Below are positions 1 to 5,352 of a stretch of 9,138 nucleotides of DNA, in pieces (within the stretch, counting starts at the first letter, position 1; each line of letters opens with the position of its first letter). The stretch lies in the NCBI GenBank assembly GCA_026386995.1, contig JAPLMO010000247.1, forward strand, positions 1-9,138. The letters are read 5' to 3'. The notes beneath the pieces were generated by a model, which made no database searches, had not been told where the DNA came from, and saw only the letters and a program-made list of their open reading frames with translations. Source of the DNA: Planctomycetota bacterium (GTDB lineage Bacteria > Planctomycetota > Phycisphaerae > FEN-1346). The position numbers were made by a program, and so were the translations under genes.

Positions 1-1
1 A

Positions 2-235
2 CTGGATTATATGGCAGCCGCGGGCTATCATCCCAATGAAGTGATTCGAGCGGCGACCCTCTTTGAGACGATGCAGGGAAAGGAATCCGCCGAGTTCCAG
101 GGCATTCATCCGAACCCGGGCAACCGCGTGCGGGACGTTGCCGCGGCCGTCAGCCGGAAGTATCCCGGCCGGGGCGGCCGCATCGGACGCGAGGAATACC
201 AGCGTGTCGTCCTGGACCGTCTGAGAAAGCCGTGA
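2..235 (+). CDS. M48-family metalloprotease, C-terminal fragment
   Basis: Only the last 77 residues are present; the reading frame is open to the left edge (first whole codon at base 2). The segment begins LDYMAAAGYHPNEVIRA and continues to FQGIHPNPGNRV. M48-type Zn metalloproteases typically end with an 'A.AGYDP.a....f..m' helix followed by a 'THPSPE.RI' motif, and this fragment matches both in order and spacing (about 30 residues apart). The HExxH zinc site would lie upstream, outside the window, so activity cannot be judged. Such enzymes are usually periplasmic or membrane-linked and act in envelope protein quality control. The tail after the HPNP motif is short and basic (YPGRGGRIGREEYQRVV). 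The gene is followed by 230 non-coding bases, so it is probably transcribed separately from the PAP2 gene. The family call rests on these C-terminal motifs alone. Confidence 0.68.
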   Translation: MDYMAAAGYHPNEVIRAATLFETMQGKESAEFQGIHPNPGNRVRDVAAAVSRKYPGRGGRIGREEYQRVVLDRLRKP

Positions 236-305
236 TGCCGTGCCGCGGCCGGATTCGCTTCCGGCTGTAAGTGAACGCTGAAGGGTTGTCTCACCGTGAG
301 CGACG

Positions 306-333
306 GACGCTCCGGTTTGACCGGGAGTGCGTC
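306..333 (+). repeat. Imperfect stem-loop after the protease gene
   Basis: An imperfect inverted repeat: GACGC (306-310) pairs with GCGTC (329-333), and CCGGT (312-316) pairs with ACCGG (320-324), leaving a 3-base loop (TTG). Small bulges lie between the two paired blocks. No T-run follows directly, so this is not a textbook intrinsic terminator, although AT-rich sequence starts at about 338. It may end the protease transcript or belong to the larger repeat element that follows. It overlaps the candidate -35 box at 317-322. Confidence 0.45.
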
Positions 334-345
334 AACGTTAATTAT
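317..345 (+). promoter_or_regulatory. Possible sigma70-type promoter for the PAP2 gene
   Basis: TTGACC at 317-322 (5 of 6 to TTGACA) is followed after 17 bases by AATTAT at 340-345 (4 of 6 to TATAAT), in the only AT-rich patch of this gap. Transcription would start near 352, inside the inverted repeat 347-426, so the whole repeat would lie in the leader of the PAP2 mRNA. The -35 box also sits inside the stem-loop 306-333, so the match could be accidental. Inferred from sequence only. Confidence 0.3.
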
Positions 346-346
346 G

Positions 347-426
347 TGGGTGCCACGGCTGCGCAGTTTGCAGCCGTGCGTCCCTGCCGACGACCACGGC
401 TGCACAAGGCGCAGCCGTGGCACCCA
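347..426 (+). repeat. REP-like nested inverted repeat (GGGTGCCACGGCTG type)
   Basis: The outer arms are a perfect 18-bp inverted repeat: 347-364 (TGGGTGCCACGGCTGCGC) and 409-426, its reverse complement. Inside is a second perfect 10-bp pair, TGCAGCCGTG (369-378) and CACGGCTGCA (395-404). The core CCACGGCTG or its complement occurs four times, so alternative folds are possible: one long hairpin or two short ones, since CACGGCTGC at 355-363 can also pair with GCAGCCGTG at 370-378. It is non-coding and ends 40 bases before the PAP2 start codon. The pattern resembles dispersed intergenic REP/BIME-like repeats. I recall similar 'GGGTGCCAC' elements from planctomycete genomes, but cannot test copy number here. 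Confidence 0.75.
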
Positions 427-465
427 TAGATTCAGTCCTGACAGGCTACTGGGAGGAGGACCGCT

Positions 466-1500
466 ATGCGGATGCCGATGCGGGCGGGATGGAGCCTGGC
501 GGCGCTGGCGATTGTTGCGGCCGCCGGCTGCTCGACCAACCAAGCCACGCGGCAGCAGGCCGACCGCACGTATCAGCGGCTCTCCGTGGTCTCCGCGGAC
601 GTCCCTGCGGCGCCCGGTCCGGCCTTGCCGGACGCGCGCCCCCCCGAGGCGGCCGGGACGCCGATGCTCTTCTTCGCTCCGCGAGCCGAGCCGGCCCCGC
701 TCGACGCGCCGCCGGTGCAGGTTGCAGCGGGGGCCCAGCCTGGCGGGGCCGCGGAGCCACCGGCCGCCCAGGAGGCCGGCAAGGCGGGCGAGTACCCGCC
801 CCTGCCGCAAGGGTCCTTCTGGCAGGTCGTCAAGAGCGACGTCCGCGCCGCCCCCGGGAAACTCTGGGACGGCACGAAACTCTCGTTCGGCAATCCGACT
901 AACCTGGGGATACTGGCGGTGGCGTTCGGCGCCGACCGTATCGTGCGGCACAACCTCGACGAACGGATCCGTGAGCAGCGGGAGCGTCACCACTTTCCCG
1001 CCCTGGAATCGGGAGACTTCGGCACCATCATTGGCAACCCGGGCCTGCACTTCGGCGGCGCGCTGGCGTGGTACGCGGTCTCGGTCAACAATCGCGACGC
1101 CAAGGACTACGCTCTGGCAAAGGCACTGATCGAGGCGCTGGCCATCAACGACCTGACGACCGGGTTCCTGCAAGTGTCGGCGTACGAGCGGGCGCCGAAC
1201 GATCAGTACTTCGGCTGGCCGTCGGGGCACACGTCGTCCAGTTTCGCGGTTGCGTCGGTCATGCATCAGTATTACGGCTGGCAGGTCGGCGTGCCGCTGT
1301 ACCTGTTGTCGGGTTACGTTGCGGCCTCGCGCATCGAAGACCGCGAGCACAACGTCTCGGACCTGGTGTTCGGTGCGGCCCTGGGCGTCGTAATCGGCCA
1401 CAGCGTCGTCAAGGGCGAATTGCCGCAACTCGGCGGGTTTACGATCCTCCCGTACGGCGGCGCCGGGACGGGCGGCCTCATGATGATGAAGCAGTGGTGA
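466..1500 (+). CDS. PAP2-family (phosphatidic acid phosphatase-like) lipoprotein
   Basis: A 344-residue protein. It begins with a basic stretch, a hydrophobic segment (9-20) and a lipobox-like AAGC ending at Cys22, which suggests a signal peptide II lipoprotein; Ala at -3 is permissive rather than ideal. Residues 45-115 are Pro/Ala-rich linker. The C-terminal half carries PAP2 motif 2, WPSGHTSSS (His255), and motif 3, SR-x5-H-x3-D (S288, R289, H295, D299), the residues used in the phosphohistidine mechanism. Motif 1 (K-x6-RP) is degenerate: the aligned stretch is LQVSAYERAP, with Gln for Lys and Ala for Arg, and Arg displaced by one. PAP2 enzymes dephosphorylate lipid phosphates such as undecaprenyl pyrophosphate or phosphatidate; the substrate here is unknown. 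The start is fixed by GGGAGGAGGA at 451-460. The gene ends before a terminator at 1554, so it is probably monocistronic. Confidence 0.85.
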   Translation: MRMPMRAGWSLAALAIVAAAGCSTNQATRQQADRTYQRLSVVSADVPAAPGPALPDARPPEAAGTPMLFFAPRAEPAPLDAPPVQVAAGAQPGGAAEPPAAQEAGKAGEYPPLPQGSFWQVVKSDVRAAPGKLWDGTKLSFGNPTNLGILAVAFGADRIVRHNLDERIREQRERHHFPALESGDFGTIIGNPGLHFGGALAWYAVSVNNRDAKDYALAKALIEALAINDLTTGFLQVSAYERAPNDQYFGWPSGHTSSSFAVASVMHQYYGWQVGVPLYLLSGYVAASRIEDREHNVSDLVFGAALGVVIGHSVVKGELPQLGGFTILPYGGAGTGGLMMMKQW

Positions 1501-1553
1501 CATTGTCGGCCCGCGGTTGTAGCGGGGTCATGGTAGAGCCTGATTGTCCCGAG

Positions 1554-1581
1554 CCCGCTGCGGAAGCAGCGGGTCATTTTT
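1554..1581 (+). terminator. Intrinsic terminator after the PAP2 gene
   Basis: CCCGCTGC (1554-1561) pairs perfectly with GCAGCGGG (1566-1573) around a GGAA loop (a GNRA-type tetraloop) and is followed by TCATTTTT (1574-1581). This is a standard Rho-independent terminator 54 bases after the PAP2 stop codon. Its T-run ends only 14 bases before the next start codon. Confidence 0.8.
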
Positions 1582-1595
1582 GAATTGAGCGATGG

Positions 1596-3131
1596 ATGCG
1601 TAACGCACGAATGATAATTGGCCTTGCCCTGGCCCTCGCTCTCGGCGGTTGTCTGCCGACGTCACAGGAGGCGCCCCCCGGCCGCCAGTGGATCGCGGCG
1701 ACCGGGAACCTAAATAACCTGGCCGTCGTTATGTCGGTCCGCACACGGGGGGCGGAGGGCTTCCGGTACAGGCAGCGCGATGCGCGCGGCATGTGGCACG
1801 CCGGCGGCACCGGCCAGGGCGAGGTTGCCGCACTTGCCGCCTGGCGCGAGGACCTCGTCGTCTTCTTCCGCAGCGGCCGGTACGGCCTGTTCGGGCCGGC
1901 CGCGCCGACCATCCGCGAGTCGCCGGTCCCGTCCTGGACGCCCGCGGCCGCCTGCGAGGACGGCCTGGCCCTCGATGCCTTCGGCTGGGCCGCCTCCCCG
2001 GTTGAGCCGGTGCATGCCCGCTACGAGGAAGGCCAGTGGTCGTGGCGCCGCGTCGACGTCGTGATGGAGCGCGACAAGGTCCTCGATCCAGGCCTCGTGC
2101 GCTTTGCCGGCCGCCTGTTCATCGTCTGGCGCGAGGAGATGCCGACGCTGGCCGAGCAGGCGGCCGGGTACGGGTTGCGGTTCGCCTACCTCGACAAGGG
2201 GCGCTGGATGGGGCCGTACAAGTCGCGGCTTCAGGTGGCCTCGCCGCCCCGCGTGGCGGCCGACGGCGGCGCGCTGGTCTGTCTGTACCAGAAGCCCGCC
2301 GACAGTGCGGGGCGGTGGGCCCTGGCGACCTACGCGACGACCGATGAAGACTGGCACGAGTCGGGCGAATTGGCCGGCGAAGCCCCGGCCGGTCCGCTGG
2401 CGCTCGGGCGCCAGGGCGGCCGATTCTTCGTTGCGGCCATCTCCGCGAGCGGCCCCGAAGTGGCGCCGCTCGAGATGCCCGCCGGGCCGCGCGAGCCGCC
2501 GCGCCTCGGCGACTTCGTCGCCCTGGCCGTGGCCGAACCGCAATCAACGTCGCCCGATAACACGGTTTTCCTGCTGGCCGTGGCCCTGTTGGCGCTGGTG
2601 CTGCTGCTCATCAGTTGGCAGCGGGCGCGGCTTGGGGCAGGGGCCCCCGCGGCGCCGGCCGGCCCGGCGGCGCTCGTGCCGGCCTCCCTCTGGCGCAGGG
2701 GCGCGGCCATCGCCTTCGACTACCTGCTGGTGTCTTTCGCCCTGATGCCCGTAACGCAGCGCTACTGGCCGGATCTCATGGATCGCGTGCTGGAGGGAGA
2801 TCCTAATACATGGCCTGATGTTCTTATCTTGCATGTCCTTGGGGCCGCGGCGATCGTCGCCTACACGGCTGTGGCCGAAGGCTTCTTCGGCCGCACCCTC
2901 GGCAAGCACCTCCTGGGCATCGAGGTCCGGAGCGTCGAGGGCGGCGCGGCCGTCTCCTGGCGCCAGGCGCTCGCGCGAAACGCGATGCGCGTCATCGACG
3001 AACTGCCCGGCCTCTACATCGTCGGTCTTATCTCCATATTAGTTGGACCGAAACCTCAGCGCCTGGGCGACCGCCTGGCCGGCACCATGGTCGTCATGCG
3101 GTCTTCCGCCGAGCCGCGGCCTCAAGGGTAG
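1596..3131 (+). CDS. Predicted lipoprotein with C-terminal RDD membrane domain
   Basis: A 511-residue protein in three parts. Residues 1-19 form a short signal peptide ending in a good lipobox, LGGC (Cys19). Residues 20-320 form an extracytoplasmic region with many Trp/Tyr and repeating short blocks such as FRSGRYGLFG, FAGRLFIVWRE and RQGGRFFVAAI, suggesting a beta-rich, possibly propeller-like fold; no known domain was recognised. A membrane helix follows (about 324-340). An RDD domain runs from about 364 to 503: ASLWRRGAAIAFDYLL with its Arg and Asp (D375), EGFFGRTLGKHLLGIEV (428-444), RNAMRVIDELP (461-471) and QRLGDRLAGTMVV (488-500), with about two or three further membrane segments. RDD domains occur in membrane proteins, some linked to ion or solute exchange; the role here is unknown. 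The ATG at 1596 has a weak ribosome site; ATG 1611 is an alternative that shortens the signal peptide. The gene has no obvious operon partner. Confidence 0.82.
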   Translation: MRNARMIIGLALALALGGCLPTSQEAPPGRQWIAATGNLNNLAVVMSVRTRGAEGFRYRQRDARGMWHAGGTGQGEVAALAAWREDLVVFFRSGRYGLFGPAAPTIRESPVPSWTPAAACEDGLALDAFGWAASPVEPVHARYEEGQWSWRRVDVVMERDKVLDPGLVRFAGRLFIVWREEMPTLAEQAAGYGLRFAYLDKGRWMGPYKSRLQVASPPRVAADGGALVCLYQKPADSAGRWALATYATTDEDWHESGELAGEAPAGPLALGRQGGRFFVAAISASGPEVAPLEMPAGPREPPRLGDFVALAVAEPQSTSPDNTVFLLAVALLALVLLLISWQRARLGAGAPAAPAGPAALVPASLWRRGAAIAFDYLLVSFALMPVTQRYWPDLMDRVLEGDPNTWPDVLILHVLGAAAIVAYTAVAEGFFGRTLGKHLLGIEVRSVEGGAAVSWRQALARNAMRVIDELPGLYIVGLISILVGPKPQRLGDRLAGTMVVMRSSAEPRPQG

Positions 3132-3317
3132 CCCGAGGGGCGCCGCCGGCAATCTCTTCCGCGGAAATTTCTTCCGGCCAAAAAAAATATTTGCCCCACT
3201 CGGTTTATGATTCCCTGCCCGCTACGCCTAGTGTGTCATTTCAGGACAGGCCCATCTACTAGGGGCTGCTCTCTCGGCTGGTTCCTCGACCACTCGGGGC
3301 TGTGTGGAAAAAGGCGC
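3132..3317. other. Non-coding gap before the dcw promoter
   Basis: No gene is supported here. It contains the palindrome TTCCGCGGAA (3157-3166) and the paired segments GCCGG (3145-3149) and CCGGC (3174-3178). These are followed by an A8 tract (3180-3187) and TATTT, i.e. a T-run only when read on the minus strand, so there is no convincing + strand terminator for the RDD gene. A short inverted repeat CCTAGT/ACTAGG (3227-3232 and 3258-3263) and a TATGAT (3206-3211) without a partnered -35 box are also present. The A tract may act as bent DNA upstream of the dcw promoter, but that is speculative. Confidence 0.5.
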
Positions 3318-3345
3318 TTGACTGAGTGGCGGAATGTGGTAAATA
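3318..3345 (+). promoter_or_regulatory. Candidate dcw (mraZ) promoter
   Basis: TTGACT (3318-3323, 5 of 6 to the sigma70 -35 consensus) and TAAATA (3340-3345, a modest -10 with 3 of 6) are separated by 16 bases. Transcription would start near 3352, giving a leader of about 155 bases before the mraZ GTG. Its position, just upstream of the first gene of the cluster and interleaved with the phased boxes at 3326-3359, supports the call. The weak -10 box keeps it tentative. Confidence 0.5.
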
Positions 3346-3359
3346 GGGGGCACGGATGG
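3326..3359 (+). promoter_or_regulatory. Candidate MraZ operator, array A (four 10-bp repeats)
   Basis: GTGG (3326), GTGG (3336), GGGG (3346) and ATGG (3356) begin exactly 10 bases apart with 6-base spacers. Known MraZ sites are direct repeats with a 10-bp period (TGGGN plus a 5-base spacer in E. coli; an AAAGTG-type repeat in Mycoplasma) just upstream of mraZ. The array covers the spacer and -10 of the candidate promoter, as expected for autorepression by a ring-shaped MraZ oligomer contacting successive helical turns. The assignment is by spacing, motif and location; binding is not shown. Confidence 0.62.
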
Positions 3360-3376
3360 CCGATAAGATAGGTTGT

Positions 3377-3400
3377 GTGAGGCGCAGTGGAATGATGTGG
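3377..3400 (+). promoter_or_regulatory. Candidate MraZ operator, array B (three 10-bp repeats)
   Basis: GTGA (3377), GTGG (3387) and GTGG (3397) again start 10 bases apart. Array B begins 21 bases after the last repeat of array A, two helical turns, so both arrays lie on nearly the same DNA face. It would lie in the 5' leader, about 25 bases past the predicted start point. It is weaker evidence than array A because the surroundings are G/T-rich and the first repeat is imperfect. Confidence 0.42.
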
Positions 3401-3505
3401 GTATCGGCCGCCCGTGGGGAAGGTCGCCGTGGCACGTCGCACTAGCACGTCGCGTCGGGTGCGCTGAGTGGAGAGGCCAGGCGGCCGCGTGTAAGGGGTC
3501 TTGCG

Positions 3506-4051
3506 GTGAAGTACTTGAAGGGCGAGTACTATCACGCGATTGACGCCAAGAGCCGGCTGACGATTCCCGCCAAGTTGCGGGAGTTCATGAGCCGCTCAGG
3601 CGAAGGGTACGCCGTCGTCGCGACGCAACTGATCGCCGTCCAGTTGTTCGACGGAATCCTCTACCTCTACACGCCGCAGGTCTACGAGCAGATCGCGCCG
3701 CAGTTGGGCGCCGAGTTGGAAGTCAACCCGGACGTCCGCAACTACAAGCGTCTGCGTTTCGGCCTGGCGCAGGAAGTGGAAGTCGACCGCCTGGGGCGCG
3801 TCCTGATTCCCGATCCGATCCTGAAGCGTTGCGGCCTCGGGAAGGACGTGGTCATCCTGGGCGTCGAGAACCACATCGAAGTCTGGCCTCAGGCGCGTTG
3901 GGACAAGTTCGTGGAAGAGCAGTTGAAGCGGCATGATGAGTTGGCGGTGCGGGCGATGTCGCTCGCGCTGGGCCCCGCTGCGCCGGCGCCTTCGCCTGCG
4001 GCAGAGGCCGCGGCGGTGGAGCCGTCGGAGGGCGGTGCGCCTAAACCTTGA
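3506..4051 (+). CDS. mraZ: Transcriptional regulator MraZ
   Basis: A 181-residue MraZ, the DNA-binding regulator that heads dcw clusters. It has two SpoVT/AbrB-like halves, each with the DxxxR signature: DAKSRLTIPAKLR (D13, R17) and DRLGRVLIP (D94, R98). The N-terminus MKYLKGEYYHAIDAK is the expected first strand, so the GTG at 3506 is well placed, with AAGGGG (3493-3498) 7 bases before it. The family is usually about 140-155 residues; the excess is a C-terminal Ala/Pro/Glu-rich tail (about 155-181) after the last helix, probably disordered. MraZ forms ring oligomers that bind 10-bp repeats near its own promoter, and two candidate arrays lie upstream. The stop codon falls inside the first of two hairpins that separate it from the next gene. 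Confidence 0.96.
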   Translation: MKYLKGEYYHAIDAKSRLTIPAKLREFMSRSGEGYAVVATQLIAVQLFDGILYLYTPQVYEQIAPQLGAELEVNPDVRNYKRLRFGLAQEVEVDRLGRVLIPDPILKRCGLGKDVVILGVENHIEVWPQARWDKFVEEQLKRHDELAVRAMSLALGPAAPAPSPAAEAAAVEPSEGGAPKP

Positions 4052-4100
4052 CCCCCTTGGGGGTCGCTTGAGCGGGCTTGCCCGCGCGGGCGGCCCTTTT
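4050..4100 (+). terminator. Tandem hairpins after mraZ (possible attenuator)
   Basis: Two adjacent stem-loops with the same loop sequence: GACCCC-CTTG-GGGGTC (4050-4065), whose 5' arm includes the last two bases of the mraZ stop codon, and GCGGG-CTTG-CCCGC (4072-4085). An alternative pairing GCCC/GGGC (4080-4083 and 4088-4091) overlaps the second stem and is followed by GGCCCTTTT ending at 4100. The short T-run makes partial termination possible, which would lower expression of rsmH and the genes after it relative to mraZ. It could instead be an mRNA stability or processing element. The structures are directly visible; the role is inferred. Confidence 0.55.
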
Positions 4101-4157
4101 GAGAACAAGCCGGCGGCGGCGCGTTGGGCCGACCGCTGGATGGATGCAGGACAAGTC

Positions 4158-4418
4158 ATGAGAGCGAGGGAGACAGCCGTGGACCGAACCGAAGAGTCCG
4201 GAGCCGTTGACTTGGTTCGCAAAGCCGTGATGGACCCGCACGCACAGGCTTACCTGTCGGCGGACCGGCTGCATGGCGAAGTCCGCCGCCTCCAGGCCCG
4301 CCTGGCGCAGGTCCGCAAACGCGGCGGGGCGTTCGGGAAGGTGGATTTCTCCGAGGACGTGCGCGACCTCCTGGGGCGCCTGGAAGCCGGCGCGACGCTC
4401 AGCCAGTACGTGCACTGA
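4158..4418 (+). CDS. Small uncharacterised protein between mraZ and rsmH
   Basis: A product of about 86 residues that I do not recognise. It is charged and has no signal peptide or membrane segment. A helical region rich in Arg, Leu and Ala (about 34-55, including LHGEVRRLQARLAQVRKRG) could form a short coiled coil, followed by KVDFSEDVRDLLGRLEAG, another likely helix. Codon third positions are strongly G/C, like the flanking genes, which supports real coding. Two starts are plausible: ATG 4158 (AGGA at 4148-4151) or GTG 4179 (GGGAG at 4168-4172, 6 bases upstream), the latter giving 79 residues. ATG 4140 lacks a ribosome site. It ends 16 bases before the rsmH start and so is probably co-transcribed with it. 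The textbook dcw order has no gene here. A cytoplasmic division or ribosome-related role is a guess from position only. Confidence 0.7.
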   Translation: MRARETAVDRTEESGAVDLVRKAVMDPHAQAYLSADRLHGEVRRLQARLAQVRKRGGAFGKVDFSEDVRDLLGRLEAGATLSQYVH

Positions 4419-4427
4419 CCAGAAGGC

Positions 4428-4437
4428 GGAGGGTGTG
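4428..4437 (+). promoter_or_regulatory. Unusually close ribosome site at the rsmH start
   Basis: GGAGG (4428-4432) lies only 2 bases before GTG 4435, shorter than the usual 5-9. Yet the GTG is the only start that gives a normal RsmH N-terminus (DPIVGHVPVLLAEV); the frame is open upstream to an ATG at 4273, but that extension overlaps the small gene and has no RsmH character. Translation may depend on coupling with the gene that ends at 4418. Confidence 0.45.
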
Positions 4438-5340
4438 GACCCAATCGTCGGCCATGTGCCGGTCCTGCTCGCGGAAGTGATCGAGCAACTGGCGCCGAGA
4501 CCGGGGCATGTGATCCTGGACGGCACGGCCGGCGGCGGCGGTCACGCGATGGCATTGCTGGACCGGCTCAGGCCGGGTGGAAGACTGATCTTGTTGGACC
4601 GCGACCAGGAAGCACTCGAGCGTTTGATGGCCCGAATCGGACGCTCTCCCGACTTGCGGTACTTTCACGCCAACTTCTGCGACTTCGATGAAGCCCTGGC
4701 TCAGGCCGGCGAGGAGCGCATCGATGGCGTGCTGCTTGATTTGGGTGTTTCGAGCGTCCAAATCGCGGATCCCAACCGTGGATTTTCCTTTGACCAGCCC
4801 GGGCCACTCGACATGCGTCTGGACCGCTCCGACCCCCTCACGGCCGAAGAGATCGTCAACCATTGGACGGCCGGGCAACTGGCCGACATCTTCACCCATT
4901 ACGGCGACCAGCCGTTTGCCCGCCGCATTGCGGCGGCCATCGTTCGGGCCCGGCAGAACCAGCCCATCCGCAGCACCGACGAACTGGCCGAGATCGTCCG
5001 GTCGGCGTTGCCGCCAGCCGCGCGGCACGGGCGCATTCATCCGGCGACGCGGGTTTTTCAGTCCATCCGCATCGCCGTTAACGCCGAACTTCAGAGCCTC
5101 GAGCGGTTCTTTGACAAGATTTTCGACCATCTGAAACCCGGTGGTCGCGTGGCCGTCATCGCTTTCCACAGCGGCGAGGACCGGATCGTCAAGACGCGCC
5201 TGCGCCAAGCCGTTGCCGCAGGCCGTGCCCGGAACCTCACCGCGAAGCCGATCACGCCCACGCCGACCGAGGTCGAGGCCAACCCGCGCAGCCGCAGTGC
5301 CCGCATGCGGGTGGCCGAGGCCGTGGCGCCCGCCGGTTAG
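4435..5340 (+). CDS. rsmH: 16S rRNA m4C1402 methyltransferase RsmH (MraW)
   Basis: A 301-residue enzyme, close to the family's usual 300-320. It N4-methylates C1402 of 16S rRNA in the decoding centre using S-adenosylmethionine. Visible motifs in order: HVPVLLAEV (7-15), the SAM-binding loop DGTAGGGGHA (29-38), the acidic end of the next strand LLDRDQEAL (53-61), the family hallmark LLDLGVSS (100-107) followed by DPNRGFSF and LDMRLD (125-130), then RIHPATRVFQSIRIAVN (200-216), KPGGRVAVIAFHSGEDRIVK (234-253) and NPRSRSARMRVAE (283-295). The usual FHSLED motif reads FHSGED here, a Leu to Gly change. Position after mraZ is classical, apart from the small gene in between. A 107-base gap with a hairpin separates it from the LysM gene. 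Confidence 0.97.
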   Translation: MDPIVGHVPVLLAEVIEQLAPRPGHVILDGTAGGGGHAMALLDRLRPGGRLILLDRDQEALERLMARIGRSPDLRYFHANFCDFDEALAQAGEERIDGVLLDLGVSSVQIADPNRGFSFDQPGPLDMRLDRSDPLTAEEIVNHWTAGQLADIFTHYGDQPFARRIAAAIVRARQNQPIRSTDELAEIVRSALPPAARHGRIHPATRVFQSIRIAVNAELQSLERFFDKIFDHLKPGGRVAVIAFHSGEDRIVKTRLRQAVAAGRARNLTAKPITPTPTEVEANPRSRSARMRVAEAVAPAG

Positions 5341-5352
5341 GAGATGCGAGTT

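Noticed and set aside
296..1129. Plus-strand frame of 277 codons overlapping the repeat and the PAP2 gene
   Set aside because: Arg/Pro/Ser-rich out-of-frame translation of the PAP2 gene; the start lies in the repeat region and there is no ribosome site.
106..1503. Long minus-strand open frame (465 codons) opposite the protease end, the repeat and the PAP2 gene
   Set aside because: It runs through the inverted repeat and antisense to a gene with clear PAP2 motifs; its product is Arg/Gly-rich with no domain. GC-rich DNA produces such frames.
1710..2543. Minus-strand frame of 277 codons opposite the RDD lipoprotein
   Set aside because: Antisense to the ectodomain of a gene with a lipobox and RDD domain; no recognisable motif or ribosome site.
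3157..3187. Terminator for the RDD gene at TTCCGCGGAA plus the A8 tract
   Set aside because: The palindrome has no loop and the homopolymer is A on the plus strand, so it would work only for minus-strand transcription, where no gene is present.
3227..3263. CCTAGT/ACTAGG inverted repeat as an operator or att site
   Set aside because: Six-base arms with a 25-base gap and no integrase or tRNA nearby; not distinguishable from chance.
3432..3453. Direct repeat GCACGTCGC (3432-3440 and 3445-3453) in the mraZ leader
   Set aside because: Only two 9-base copies 13 bases apart; not in phase with the GTGG arrays and short enough to be chance.
3236..3535. Minus-strand frame of 99 codons upstream of mraZ
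   Set aside because: It covers the mraZ start, the promoter and the phased boxes, and its product shows no domain. The region is better read as regulatory.
4273..4434. Longer RsmH start at ATG 4273
   Set aside because: The extra 54 residues overlap the small gene, are Ser/Arg-rich and resemble no RsmH N-terminus; family homology starts right after GTG 4435.
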